Shown here one piece after another: positions 1 through 8,783 of a DNA stretch of 64,000 nt. Numbering within the stretch: position 1 is the first letter of the stretch; each line of letters opens with the position of its first letter. The notes beneath the pieces are model-generated. The model searched no databases and was not told where the DNA came from. It was given only the letters and a program-made list of their open reading frames with translations. The stretch comes from CAMDKS01 sp964402975 (GTDB taxonomy: Bacteria > Bdellovibrionota_B > Oligoflexia > Oligoflexales > RGVZ01): assembly GCA_964402975.1 (NCBI GenBank), contig CAYOEM010000002.1, positions 272,717 through 336,716 of the forward strand. Direction: 5' to 3'. The translations under genes and the position numbers were made by a program.

Positions 1-710
1 ACGCACTTGGCAAGGCACAAAACCTTCGCACCACAAAATACGGTGTTTTGACGCTATCCACCGCCATCATTGGAACCAACATTGCAAATGACAACCCTGA
101 CAACAATAGTGGCGGTAATTTGCTGGTAAAACGCCTGCTTGATAGTTGGCCCAAACCGTTTGAAAATGCCGATACCTTTGAATCCTACCTCATCAGACAA
201 AAGCTGGCGTTTGATCACGGGCTTATGACTCACAAATGGGACCGAGACGAGCTACTTCGGCTCCTTGTCGAATTTATATGCGACTCGTCATCTACATATG
301 ACGAAGTATTGCGTAACAACCTGGACGATTGGATTCGCCTTTGTGTTGGCGAGGACGAATTCATGCAACTTCAAAAGCTTGCACCCACTCAGATCACTGT
401 GGGTCGAGGTCACAAAGTTCAAGTGAATTATACATCAGAATCAAAGCCTTGGATTGGTGCCAGGCTTCAAAACTTTTTTGGCCAGTCCCAGACACCAAAA
501 ATCTTGAATGGATCAATGCCTTTAACCGTTCACCTTTTAGCGCCAAATATGCGCGCTCTTCAGGTGACAACCGATCTAGCAAGTTTTTGGAAAAATACTT
601 ATCCGAGTCTCAGAAACGAATACCAACGAAAGTATCCTCGTCACTTATGGCCGGAGAATCCGCTGACTGCTGAACCTCCCGCGCCACCAGCGCGAAGACC
701 CAAACGCTAA
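1..710 (+). CDS. hrpB: ATP-dependent helicase HrpB, C-terminal part (5' end outside window)
   Basis: The reading frame is open from base 3 with no start needed, so this is the tail of a longer gene that begins before the window. The last 235 or so residues match the HrpB C-terminal region: a central helical part, then the characteristic end 'LQVTTDLASFWKNTYPSLR' followed by a KYPRHLWPENP motif and a short Pro/Arg-rich tail. HrpB is a DEAH-box-type RNA helicase of Proteobacteria whose cellular role is poorly defined. The helicase motor itself lies upstream and cannot be checked here. It ends 7 bp before the convergent minus-strand gene, with no obvious terminator hairpin between them. Confidence 0.9.
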   Translation, partial: ALGKAQNLRTTKYGVLTLSTAIIGTNIANDNPDNNSGGNLLVKRLLDSWPKPFENADTFESYLIRQKLAFDHGLMTHKWDRDELLRLLVEFICDSSSTYDEVLRNNLDDWIRLCVGEDEFMQLQKLAPTQITVGRGHKVQVNYTSESKPWIGARLQNFFGQSQTPKILNGSMPLTVHLLAPNMRALQVTTDLASFWKNTYPSLRNEYQRKYPRHLWPENPLTAEPPAPPARRPKR

Positions 711-717
711 CGAGATT

Positions 718-1617
718 TTACCAGGCGTAGCCAACTGTGAGATTCGTGATGCCTACGAGTTTTAAACCATAAAATCGGGTCCGCATCGACGATAGATTTT
801 TTAATGCCACATTTTTGTGAGATTCGCTCACTGGCTTCAAGTAGCGTAGGGATATCAAGGACCATTTAAGCCAAAACCCATTTTCAAACAAGGTTTCCAT
901 TTTAAAGTCTCCACCAGCACCCAGAGCGGTCACATTATAGCGCCCCCTCGACGCATCCGTGCCTATGGCGACCGCGTCTCCACTCAAGCCTGTAACAAAT
1001 GCGGATAATGCAATAGGAAAACTTTTTGAGGTCCACCACATGTGACCGACCTCGATAACTCTGGCGTTCATTTTGTTACTGGTGGCGGCTTCTCCCGCAT
1101 ATTGCGCCGTGGATGTTAATGAACCAGTGCCAGCGGTTACAAATATGCTCCTGCTATCGGTGAGGTGACGCTGATATTCAATCGCGAGCGATACGAGAGG
1201 CATAACCTCACCTAAAGATATGCCCGAGGCGTTTCTTCGCTCAAGACGAAGATCGTGTTGCTCCGCCTCGATTTCGGGCATGGCATTTAACTCATCCGCA
1301 TTTTGTTCGGACGACTCGTTCGCTACATCCGATTCATCAAAAGTCTCAAATTCGACGGCAGCGTGGCTATCGGTTTCATAAAAGAACAGAGTCGAAAACA
1401 CCCAGAAAATGGATACAAGACAGAACAAGCGTGCAACCCTTGCTGATCTTTGAACTCTTTTATTCCCGACGAAATGAGAGAAGCAATACAAGCGAGCCCC
1501 CTGTAACAACGCCACTCCCTCGATCTTAGCATTGTTTTGATCATTTAAGCCAAAGATCCGGCGTGCAACGGTCCAGCTTTCGGCCGTCTGACAAGTTGTT
1601 GACATTATCGCCGACAT
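718..1617 (-). CDS. Putative outer-membrane beta-barrel protein
   Basis: No known family is recognised. A hydrophobic segment at about residues 62-80 ends in 'SHAAVEF', which looks like a signal peptidase I site. The mature part has an acidic linker (about 88-125) and then alternating amphipathic strands rich in Gly, Ser and aromatic residues, ending in 'LTVGYAW', as in small outer-membrane barrels. The roughly 60 residues before the hydrophobic segment are unusual for a signal peptide. The true start may be internal: a TTG codon at 1428 has an AAGGG upstream, but that start would leave no basic residue before the hydrophobic core. The annotated start is therefore uncertain. The gene is divergent from the next barrel-like gene. 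Confidence 0.55.
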   Translation of the reverse strand: MSAIMSTTCQTAESWTVARRIFGLNDQNNAKIEGVALLQGARLYCFSHFVGNKRVQRSARVARLFCLVSIFWVFSTLFFYETDSHAAVEFETFDESDVANESSEQNADELNAMPEIEAEQHDLRLERRNASGISLGEVMPLVSLAIEYQRHLTDSRSIFVTAGTGSLTSTAQYAGEAATSNKMNARVIEVGHMWWTSKSFPIALSAFVTGLSGDAVAIGTDASRGRYNVTALGAGGDFKMETLFENGFWLKWSLISLRYLKPVSESHKNVALKNLSSMRTRFYGLKLVGITNLTVGYAW

Positions 1618-1740
1618 TTCAAAGCCTTGCCATGAAGCAAGACAAACGCTTGTTTTATTGCCTCAAGCCCTAGAGTCCGGATGTTGGGCAGCGGTCTAAA
1701 GTGCTGTAAAATATTGATTAGACAACAATTTGGGGGCGAT

Positions 1741-2298
1741 GTGATCACCAAGAGCCGAATGAAATGTTTTCGGGTTATCGAGCCGATCGCGCCGTTACTC
1801 ATGATCGCTGCAGTCCTTATAAGTGCACCTAAGAAGTTGGCAGCAGCAGAGGTCTTTGCCGGTGTTGGCGCAGTTGAAGAAGGCGACGATCGAGGTCGTG
1901 GAGCTTTCATCATAAATCTTCGTTTGGCCAACAATTGGTGGACAAAAACCTCATTGTGGGGCCGAAGCTATGGACCGGTCACCGAAACGGCGGGAGTTCT
2001 GGCAGTTGGAAAGAGATTTGACTTGATGGGGAGCAAGTTTCTCCAATCAGCGGTTGGTGTCACGTCACTAGCTGAGAATACATCGATCCAATTCAAAGAT
2101 GCCCCATCAGAATCATCATCATATACCAGCACCAATCTTGGTCTTATGCTCGGGCTGAGTTATGAGCTTTATCAAACTAAATACGCAACACTGGCTGCAT
2201 CCTGGGATTCACACTTATTTGTAGCTGGTGAGGCTGGTTTGCTGCTTGTGACCGGTCGAAAACAAATTTTGGGACTAACCGCCGGGATTAGTTTGTAG
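1741..2298 (+). CDS. Putative outer-membrane beta-barrel protein
   Basis: About 185 residues from a GTG start at 1741, chosen because a GGGGG ribosome-binding sequence lies just upstream (1732-1736); an in-frame ATG at 1759 is the alternative. Residues 1-36 form a signal peptide with a hydrophobic core and a likely cut after 'KKLAAA'. The rest is built of alternating strands with Gly/aromatic turns and ends in 'LGLTAGISL', as in small barrels. The specific family is not recognised. It is followed after 9 bp by another small exported protein and then by two secreted proteases on the same strand, so it may head that transcription unit. Confidence 0.6.
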   Translation: MITKSRMKCFRVIEPIAPLLMIAAVLISAPKKLAAAEVFAGVGAVEEGDDRGRGAFIINLRLANNWWTKTSLWGRSYGPVTETAGVLAVGKRFDLMGSKFLQSAVGVTSLAENTSIQFKDAPSESSSYTSTNLGLMLGLSYELYQTKYATLAASWDSHLFVAGEAGLLLVTGRKQILGLTAGISL

Positions 2299-2307
2299 GA
2301 CAACATA

Positions 2308-2781
2308 ATGAAGTATCAAGGCCATCAAAAAAAATCATTGGGCGTGACGGTAACGCTGATTCTATTCCTGGCCACAGCAACGCTTTTACTGAGACCACAA
2401 ACCGCTTTTGCAGGACTATGGATGCTACGCTTGGGCCCACCGTCCGTGGGCACCGGTGGGTCAAATCCTTTGGGCATTCCACCAGGGGCCGCCGACATGG
2501 AACTGTCGCACGTTTCCGCCTCGAACTGGGAGACATCTTTATCCGTCGTGCCAGGAATGCTACTTGGCAAACGACAAGATTTCGGAAATTTCTACGTCAC
2601 CATGGGCGGAGGCCTCATCATTAACGCCAATGGCGTCGGACTTGGTCCGTATTCCGCTTTTGGATGGGAGTCAGACGGGTCATTTCGCTACGGCATTGAA
2701 TATAAACAAGCCCTTGGATTGACCAAGGTCGGACTCATCAGCCCATACGCTATTCGAGCAGGTCTAGGGTATGTTTTTTAG
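2308..2781 (+). CDS. Small exported envelope protein, family unknown
   Basis: A protein of 157 residues with a clear signal peptide (basic start, hydrophobic stretch 11-28, likely cleavage after 'PQTAFA'). The mature part is about 120 residues, Gly-rich, with strand-like repeats such as 'FYVTMGGGLIINANG' and a final 'RAGLGYVF' that ends in an aromatic residue, typical of small outer-membrane barrels. No catalytic motif is visible. It sits between a barrel-like gene and the matrixin-like protease with only 9 and 12 bp spacing, so co-transcription is likely. Confidence 0.6.
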   Translation: MKYQGHQKKSLGVTVTLILFLATATLLLRPQTAFAGLWMLRLGPPSVGTGGSNPLGIPPGAADMELSHVSASNWETSLSVVPGMLLGKRQDFGNFYVTMGGGLIINANGVGLGPYSAFGWESDGSFRYGIEYKQALGLTKVGLISPYAIRAGLGYVF

Positions 2782-2793
2782 GGAGGTTCAACC

Positions 2794-3585
2794 ATGAAAG
2801 CCGCTGGCTTCACGATACTCTTTGCTCCTTTTCTGACAGGGTTTGTTTTGCTTGGCAAAACCGGCGCAAAACTCCCTGTATCCCCAGAAGCACCCACCAT
2901 AACATTCGTTTGGTCTGCCGATGGCAAGGCTCCCGAACTCAAGGAAAAAGATAAGTTTCGAGACGGGGCTTACGGTGCTTATTCTGACACCGAGCTCACC
3001 CCAATCTTGATCCAGGAAGCTATTGATCAGTGGAATGCCGTGAGGGGATCTTACCTTAGATTTGAACTTGAGACGACGACTGGTGAACTGACACTCGATA
3101 ACGAAGACGGACGCAACTTCATTGTCGTGAAGAAAGCCCCAAGTGCATCAGTTGCTGCTTACGCGTCACCAAACGTGGACTCTGAGACGAACTCCATCAA
3201 AGACTGCGATATTGTGATCAATGACGTTAAAACTCGTACGCTCTCACTTCTTGAGACAATCACTCACGAGCTCGGTCACTGCGTTGGTCTTGGACACCCA
3301 CACACAAATTACGGCGCGATCATGAGTTACTCACGCGAAGGAAGCAGTTATCGTCTTAGCGCCGATGACAAGGCTGGGGCGATTTATCTTTATCCCGACC
3401 CGAACTACGTCTCAGATGAACCAAAAGATCTGGTCGGTTGCAGCGCGATTAAAGGCCCGACAAAAAATAACAATCTTGGATTTTGGCTTTATTATTTACT
3501 AGCCGCTCCTCTTGCCATCTCCTTGATCCGCCGAAAAAAAATTTCATCCTATAATTTTAGTCGTGATATCGAACAAGGCAGGTGA
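2794..3585 (+). CDS. Matrixin-like zinc metalloprotease with C-terminal anchor
   Basis: The start at 2794 is preceded by GGGAGG. The N-terminus is a signal peptide (about 1-25). The catalytic zinc motif HELGHCVGLGH is complete (H158, E159, H162, H168) and is followed by a Met-turn 'IMSYS' (M177), which together define the metzincin/matrixin (M10-like) fold. The protein should therefore be an exported zinc endopeptidase. The C-terminus carries a Cys (C216 in 'VGCSAI'), a hydrophobic segment (about 229-245) and the basic cluster RRKK (246-249), so it is probably membrane-anchored or processed by a C-terminal sorting system. It overlaps the ribosome-binding region of the downstream subtilase gene, so the two proteases are probably coexpressed. 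Confidence 0.85.
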   Translation: MKAAGFTILFAPFLTGFVLLGKTGAKLPVSPEAPTITFVWSADGKAPELKEKDKFRDGAYGAYSDTELTPILIQEAIDQWNAVRGSYLRFELETTTGELTLDNEDGRNFIVVKKAPSASVAAYASPNVDSETNSIKDCDIVINDVKTRTLSLLETITHELGHCVGLGHPHTNYGAIMSYSREGSSYRLSADDKAGAIYLYPDPNYVSDEPKDLVGCSAIKGPTKNNNLGFWLYYLLAAPLAISLIRRKKISSYNFSRDIEQGR

Positions 3586-3589
3586 AACG

Positions 3590-6334
3590 ATGAACAAAAA
3601 TCTAGTATTTATTGGTCTAACTGCCATTTCACTTGGTCTAAGCTGGTCTTGTGCTCCACGAAAATCAATAAGCTCATCACCCTGGCAAACAAATTATAAG
3701 CTCGATAGACCCTCTGCAGCAGTCGTCAGTGCCCTCAGGGCCGGCAAGGAGATGCGTTTACTGGTCGTCGTCAAACATGATGCTGAAGCCATGGGACTCA
3801 GTGACGACATGATCGACTCCACCTCAGAAGAGGCCATCGTAGCCAGAGCAGCTAGGTTTACTCAGCTAAAACAAACGGTACTATCCACAGCACAAAGTAA
3901 AAAAGTACCCGCAGAAGACACATACAGCCATCTTCCCATCATAAAAATATCTGCAAGAAACTTGAATGATCTTCTGGCTGTGGCTAATGACCCCAGCGTA
4001 GTCAGCATTTCAGAAGACGTACAGTTTAAGTTCAACGCCTCAGCCAATTTAAATTTAATAAGGCACCCCGAAGCCATGCTAACTGGATTCGGCGGAGCTG
4101 GTACCTCTGTTGCCATATTGGATACTGGCCTTGATTATAAGCGGGCCGCATTTGGCTCATGTACGGCCCCCGCCACTCCAGCTGAGACTTGCCGTGTCAT
4201 TCATGTACAAGACTTCGCACGCGCTGATAATCAGCTCGATGACTCAGTACTGCACGGAACAAACGTTGCAGGAATTGTGGGCATGGTCGCGCCCGGGACC
4301 AAACTAATTGGACTTGATGTTTTTGACGGCGAGGGAGCCTACACGTCAGATATTGTGAATGCTATCAACTGGGTTATCGCTAACAAGACGAAATATAACA
4401 TCGCAGCTATGAATATGAGCTTTGGAAGCTCCGGCTTTAATAATTGCACGACGGGCAGTATGGCCGCTGCGATTGGATCTGCGCGTAACGCAGGAGTTTT
4501 ATCTGCCGTCGCCTCCGGCAATAGCGGCGCTAAAACTCTTGACTACCCAGCTTGTTCCCCCTATTCACTTTCAGTGGGAGCTGTGTACGATACCAGTATT
4601 GGCACCCTCGACTGGGGATGCGGCACAAAAGACGTCTCTGCCCCCGATAAACTGACCTGTTTTTCATGCATCTCGAACGATCTAAAAATGGCAGCCCCCG
4701 GCGTTCGTATTGTCGCCGCTGGTATCACCATGTCTGGAACCAGCCAAGCAACTCCCCACGTAGCTGGAGCTCTTGCGGTACTCAAATCTGCTTTTCCGAA
4801 TGATACCCCCGCACAGCTGCAAGACCGATTGACCAGTACTGGCAAGAACATCCCACTCGCAGACTTTCCGCAAGCAAAAGTGAGCCGTCTTGACCTGGCC
4901 GCAGCACTTGGCCCCAAATGTCAATTCGTTGTTCCAGCTGAAATCAAGACACTCGATGCCACTGTGGAGGTCGAATTTACGACAGGCTCTGCTTGTAACT
5001 GGAATCTCACATCGGAAGCTAGCTGGATTAAAGTTACGTCGGCTACAAGTGGTCAAGGCCCAGGAAAGTTTACGATATCCATGGACAAGCCTCTCAGCTC
5101 TGAGAGAAGTGGGCTCGTATCCATGAGCGGTGACGGTGATAAAGTGAGTTTGAAGGTCATACAGCCGCCCGACACGGAAGCACCCAAGGGCTCCTTTGTC
5201 ATTAATGGTAGCGCCGGCGCTCTCTACACAACCTCGCGCCGCGTGAGCCTGGTCATGAGTGTGTCTGACATTAATGAACTAGACACTATGTGCATATCAA
5301 ACACGCCCACATGCGACCAGTTTATACCATTCCAAAGCCAATCGGCATGGGATTTAAGCGAAGGTGACGGGGTGAAGACAGTGTACGTCTACCTTAAAGA
5401 TAAAGTTGGTAATACCACTAAGTCAGATCAGGCTCTGACAAAAACAATCATTTTAGATACGACTCCCCCCACAGGCGGAACTCTTAATGCCGCTGCCTCT
5501 AGCCTTGCTGAACGCATACAATTAAACTGGAGTGGATTTTCAGATAGTGGCAGCCCAGTGGAAAGCTACATCTTAGTTTATTCAAAAACTCAAATGCCAG
5601 CCTCATGCAGTGAGGGCGAGCTTGTCTACAACGGCAACGCCGTGTCTCAGACTCATGGACCTCTCAGTCCAGGCACCTACTACTACAGAGTCTGTGCAAT
5701 TAACGGTGCAAAGATAACATCTACTGGAACGACCGCTTCATTCACATTAACAGAAATTGATAAGACTCCACCAACTGGCTCGATTTCGATCAATAATAAC
5801 GCGCCATTTACCAGGACAAATGCGGCCACACTCACTATTCAGGCCGTTGACGGAAGCGGCGTTGCGAAGATGTGCATTAGTACATCCACCTCCTGTTCAA
5901 GCTGGGAGACTTTTGCGACCAGTAAATCCATCTCGCTGTCTTGGACTCAGGGGCTCAAGACGGTCAACGTTTGGTTTGAGGACGGCAAAGGCAATCGAAA
6001 CACGTCTCCTTTTAAAGACGATATTATTTTGGACACCATCAATCCAACCACCGGCCGCATTGTGGCAACTCCCATGCAGCAATCGATCAAAGTTGAATGG
6101 ACTGCTGGGACTGACACCAACGGCGTTGCAAGTTACCGCCTGGTATACCGACAGGGCATCCTGGCCCCGCGCTCAGGCTGCACCGAGGGTACATCCGTTA
6201 ATTTGACGCCGGGAATTCTTAATGCCACCGTGACAAACCTTGCTGCTAAAACTTACTATGGATTTAGAGTTTGCGCGATTGACCGCGCTGGAAACGTGGC
6301 TTCTGGCAGCACAACATTTGCTAAGACTCCGTGA
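3590..6334 (+). CDS. Secreted subtilisin-like serine protease with BACON-like and Fn3-like modules
   Basis: The start is the ATG at 3590, preceded by AGGTGA; an in-frame GTG at 3563 lies inside the previous gene. Of 914 residues, the first 22 form a signal peptide with a Cys at the end (possible lipoprotein, but the box is weak). An inhibitor-like propeptide (about 50-150) precedes the peptidase S8 domain, with catalytic Asp178 in 'AILDTGLD', His222 in 'LHGTNVAG' and Ser382 in 'MSGTSQATPHVAG'. After the protease comes a BACON-like domain (about 440-525, with the C-x-W and 'SWIKV' hallmarks), then alternating Ig-like and Fn3-like repeats separated by 'DTTPPTGG'-type linkers up to the end. It is an extracellular or surface protease with adhesion modules. 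It follows the metalloprotease gene directly. Confidence 0.92.
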   Translation: MNKNLVFIGLTAISLGLSWSCAPRKSISSSPWQTNYKLDRPSAAVVSALRAGKEMRLLVVVKHDAEAMGLSDDMIDSTSEEAIVARAARFTQLKQTVLSTAQSKKVPAEDTYSHLPIIKISARNLNDLLAVANDPSVVSISEDVQFKFNASANLNLIRHPEAMLTGFGGAGTSVAILDTGLDYKRAAFGSCTAPATPAETCRVIHVQDFARADNQLDDSVLHGTNVAGIVGMVAPGTKLIGLDVFDGEGAYTSDIVNAINWVIANKTKYNIAAMNMSFGSSGFNNCTTGSMAAAIGSARNAGVLSAVASGNSGAKTLDYPACSPYSLSVGAVYDTSIGTLDWGCGTKDVSAPDKLTCFSCISNDLKMAAPGVRIVAAGITMSGTSQATPHVAGALAVLKSAFPNDTPAQLQDRLTSTGKNIPLADFPQAKVSRLDLAAALGPKCQFVVPAEIKTLDATVEVEFTTGSACNWNLTSEASWIKVTSATSGQGPGKFTISMDKPLSSERSGLVSMSGDGDKVSLKVIQPPDTEAPKGSFVINGSAGALYTTSRRVSLVMSVSDINELDTMCISNTPTCDQFIPFQSQSAWDLSEGDGVKTVYVYLKDKVGNTTKSDQALTKTIILDTTPPTGGTLNAAASSLAERIQLNWSGFSDSGSPVESYILVYSKTQMPASCSEGELVYNGNAVSQTHGPLSPGTYYYRVCAINGAKITSTGTTASFTLTEIDKTPPTGSISINNNAPFTRTNAATLTIQAVDGSGVAKMCISTSTSCSSWETFATSKSISLSWTQGLKTVNVWFEDGKGNRNTSPFKDDIILDTINPTTGRIVATPMQQSIKVEWTAGTDTNGVASYRLVYRQGILAPRSGCTEGTSVNLTPGILNATVTNLAAKTYYGFRVCAIDRAGNVASGSTTFAKTP

Positions 6335-6360
6335 TGCGCTGAAAATCTAGATATAGCTAA

Positions 6361-8625
6361 TCAGGTCGATCGATTCGGCACGATGGGCGACATCAGCGTA
6401 ATCGACATGACCCAAAGTTGGTGAATAGCCCGAGTGCACGCCACGTGAAGCAGCCTGCGAGATTCTGGCTTATCAGGGTAACTGTTCGGGGTCGCATCGG
6501 GAATAACCACATAGTCAAACTCAAGGCCTTTGACCTGGCTGACTTCAACCACATCGACACCAGGCTTAAAGTCAAAGGCGCCGTCTTCCACAAGTCTAGC
6601 TTTAGGAACGTCACTGAGCATCTTAAAAATCCGCAGCGAGTGCTCGGTGGAGCGAGTGATGACTGCAACGGAGGCTAAAGGTTCTGCTACCATGAGATCA
6701 CTGAGCGTGTCAGCCAGCGTCAACATAAGATGACCCTCGTTGGGACAAAGAGTCACGGTGACAGGCACACCATCTTTCACTGTTTTTGGCATTTCACGAG
6801 GCGCATATGAGCCAAGAACAGCGTGGGCAAATTCGGCGACTGGACGCGGTGATCGATAAGTGGTCGTCAAATGCTGGGCCTGAACGCGTGGTACACCAAT
6901 TTGATCCAAAACGGCATCCCAAGAATCAAACGTCGTCGACGGGTCGATTTGCTGAGCACTATCTCCAGCAATAGTCACAGATCCATCTTTGGTTAAGGCT
7001 GCACCAAGGGCGGCTAGTTCTATGGGTGCAAGGTCTTGAGCCTCATCAATAACTAAATGAGAAAACTGGTGGAGGCCCTCGTCGTCGCCCCTGTTGATCC
7101 CATACTTCAACCGACGAAGCTCATAAACAATCGCGAAGTCTTCCGGATCAATGGTTTGAGCAATATCATCAACAAACTCGTCTGCTAGGCTTCCACCATC
7201 AACCGTCTCTAATTTATCTAGATCAACACCTGCATAACGTTTTGCTGCCGGGTCAGAGAATTGATCCGCACTGTGCTTATAGACGGTGTCGGCTGCAAAA
7301 TTAGGTATCTGTCCGTTAGCTAACTCGACGACCCTTCGCAAAAGAGACTTATTCATGAAAAAATCAATGCGGTCTTTGGCAATATCCGAAAGTCTTTTTT
7401 CAAGATCAGGAAAAACTTTGATATCCCCTCTGGATACGTTGGGGTCCATACCTTTTTCGTAAGCTTTCCTCGCTTTTTGAAGGCGCCTTGCCAGGGGTAA
7501 ATTGATCTCGTCTGTTAAAATCTTTGCTGATTCCTCGCCGTCGGGAATTTTAGCGCGAATGTCATGGGCGAATTCTCTTGCCTGTAACTCTATAAATTCT
7601 TTGAGAACTGGCCTTAAGGCTGGATGTCTTTTAAAGTACGTGACCGCACTCGGCGCCGTATCACAGATTTTATGTGGCAACCTTCGAATGAGCTTAAAAA
7701 CGCGCTCTGGGAAAAACTCGTCAAAAGAGCTCACTAAAACTCGGCCCAAGCCAAGACTATCTAGTAATTTTCTGCTGAGTCTAACGAGTCCCTCGTCCGG
7801 AACAATCACCGCCATCCTATGCTGGGCAAACCGCTGCCGATCGCGGTAATTCAGGGTCGCAAGACGATGTAAGGCCACGGTTGTCTTTCCACATCCCGCC
7901 CCACCCAAAACAAGGACTGGATCATCCTCGTGACTTGAAAGTGCTGAGTACTGCTGGGAATCTAGCAGAGCAGAGACCTCTGGAGATGGGCGCCCACTCT
8001 GGCCTGTGCCCAAGGTGAATCCACGACTGGCGACCCCACTACCTCCAGCTAATCTTGGAGCACGAGCTCCTTCATCTGTTTGCCAAACCCCGCCCTGATC
8101 TTTTCTGTATGATTTGTCGGGGGTACCAACAAAGACCAGCTCACCATCTTTTATCGTCAGTAAATGGCGTTTCCTAACGATGCCGCGAGCAACCCGCCCA
8201 GGCAGCTCAGCTTCGTATTCTTCGCCCTGACGATAATTAAAAAAGACGGCTGCGATCGGAGCATTCCGCCAATCATTGACGGGGGCGTCACCCACGTCCA
8301 GAAAGCTTTTGTAGCCGAGCAGTATATCGCGTCGACGCCCGTTTTCTTCCAACTGCATGTGGGCAAAGTAAGGGGATCTTGAATCGGGAAGTTCATCGAT
8401 TTGAACCTGCTCAATTAAGGCTCTTTGACTATTCATTTGGTCAAAAAGGGCTGGCAGGTCCTCAGCTCGGGCAGATGCCGCCTGCTCCCTTAGCTGCGTC
8501 AGCCTCGTCCCGACGTCATGCAAGTCGAGTCTCGATTTACCACGAGCGATACGAAGCCCCTCAAGGACTTTACGAAGAAGCTCTTCCTCTTCGTTTAAAA
8601 GTATTTGTTCCGCCTCGGTGAGCAT
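6361..8625 (-). CDS. HelD-like UvrD-family helicase/ATPase
   Basis: A protein of 754 residues. The N-terminal third starts with a coiled-coil-like arm and the HelD hallmark region ('RSPYFAHMQLEENG', then a 'DWRNAPI' motif). The P-loop 'GGAGCGKTT' is at about residue 245, the superfamily 1 Walker B motif 'VIDEAQDL' follows in the middle, and the C-terminal 'VSQVKGLEFDYVVIPDA' and 'LHVACTRA' are UvrD motifs V and VI. In Gram-positive bacteria HelD removes or recycles stalled RNA polymerase. Whether that holds here is inference; DNA repair is the alternative. It is convergent with the subtilase gene and has no clear operon partner. Confidence 0.85.
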   Translation of the reverse strand: MLTEAEQILLNEEEELLRKVLEGLRIARGKSRLDLHDVGTRLTQLREQAASARAEDLPALFDQMNSQRALIEQVQIDELPDSRSPYFAHMQLEENGRRRDILLGYKSFLDVGDAPVNDWRNAPIAAVFFNYRQGEEYEAELPGRVARGIVRKRHLLTIKDGELVFVGTPDKSYRKDQGGVWQTDEGARAPRLAGGSGVASRGFTLGTGQSGRPSPEVSALLDSQQYSALSSHEDDPVLVLGGAGCGKTTVALHRLATLNYRDRQRFAQHRMAVIVPDEGLVRLSRKLLDSLGLGRVLVSSFDEFFPERVFKLIRRLPHKICDTAPSAVTYFKRHPALRPVLKEFIELQAREFAHDIRAKIPDGEESAKILTDEINLPLARRLQKARKAYEKGMDPNVSRGDIKVFPDLEKRLSDIAKDRIDFFMNKSLLRRVVELANGQIPNFAADTVYKHSADQFSDPAAKRYAGVDLDKLETVDGGSLADEFVDDIAQTIDPEDFAIVYELRRLKYGINRGDDEGLHQFSHLVIDEAQDLAPIELAALGAALTKDGSVTIAGDSAQQIDPSTTFDSWDAVLDQIGVPRVQAQHLTTTYRSPRPVAEFAHAVLGSYAPREMPKTVKDGVPVTVTLCPNEGHLMLTLADTLSDLMVAEPLASVAVITRSTEHSLRIFKMLSDVPKARLVEDGAFDFKPGVDVVEVSQVKGLEFDYVVIPDATPNSYPDKPESRRLLHVACTRAIHQLWVMSITLMSPIVPNRST

Positions 8626-8783
8626 GGATTCGCTTTAATTCGATGTTTTTGGCAAAGGCTGCCAGTTCATTATTGTTTTCCAATAGTTTAGCATAAAAAA
8701 TTTGACACCCACTCACGTCTAGCTTCAATATATCTAAGACCCCTAAAAGCATTCTGAGTGACTTTTTAAGCAGAAAAAATGCC

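Noticed and set aside
394..582. Minus-strand open frame inside hrpB
   Set aside because: Lies opposite a clearly conserved HrpB region; no ribosome site and no recognisable product.
1605..1934. Minus-strand open frame overlapping two barrel-like genes
   Set aside because: Antisense to a signal-peptide-bearing gene, and with low-complexity composition typical of a shadow frame.
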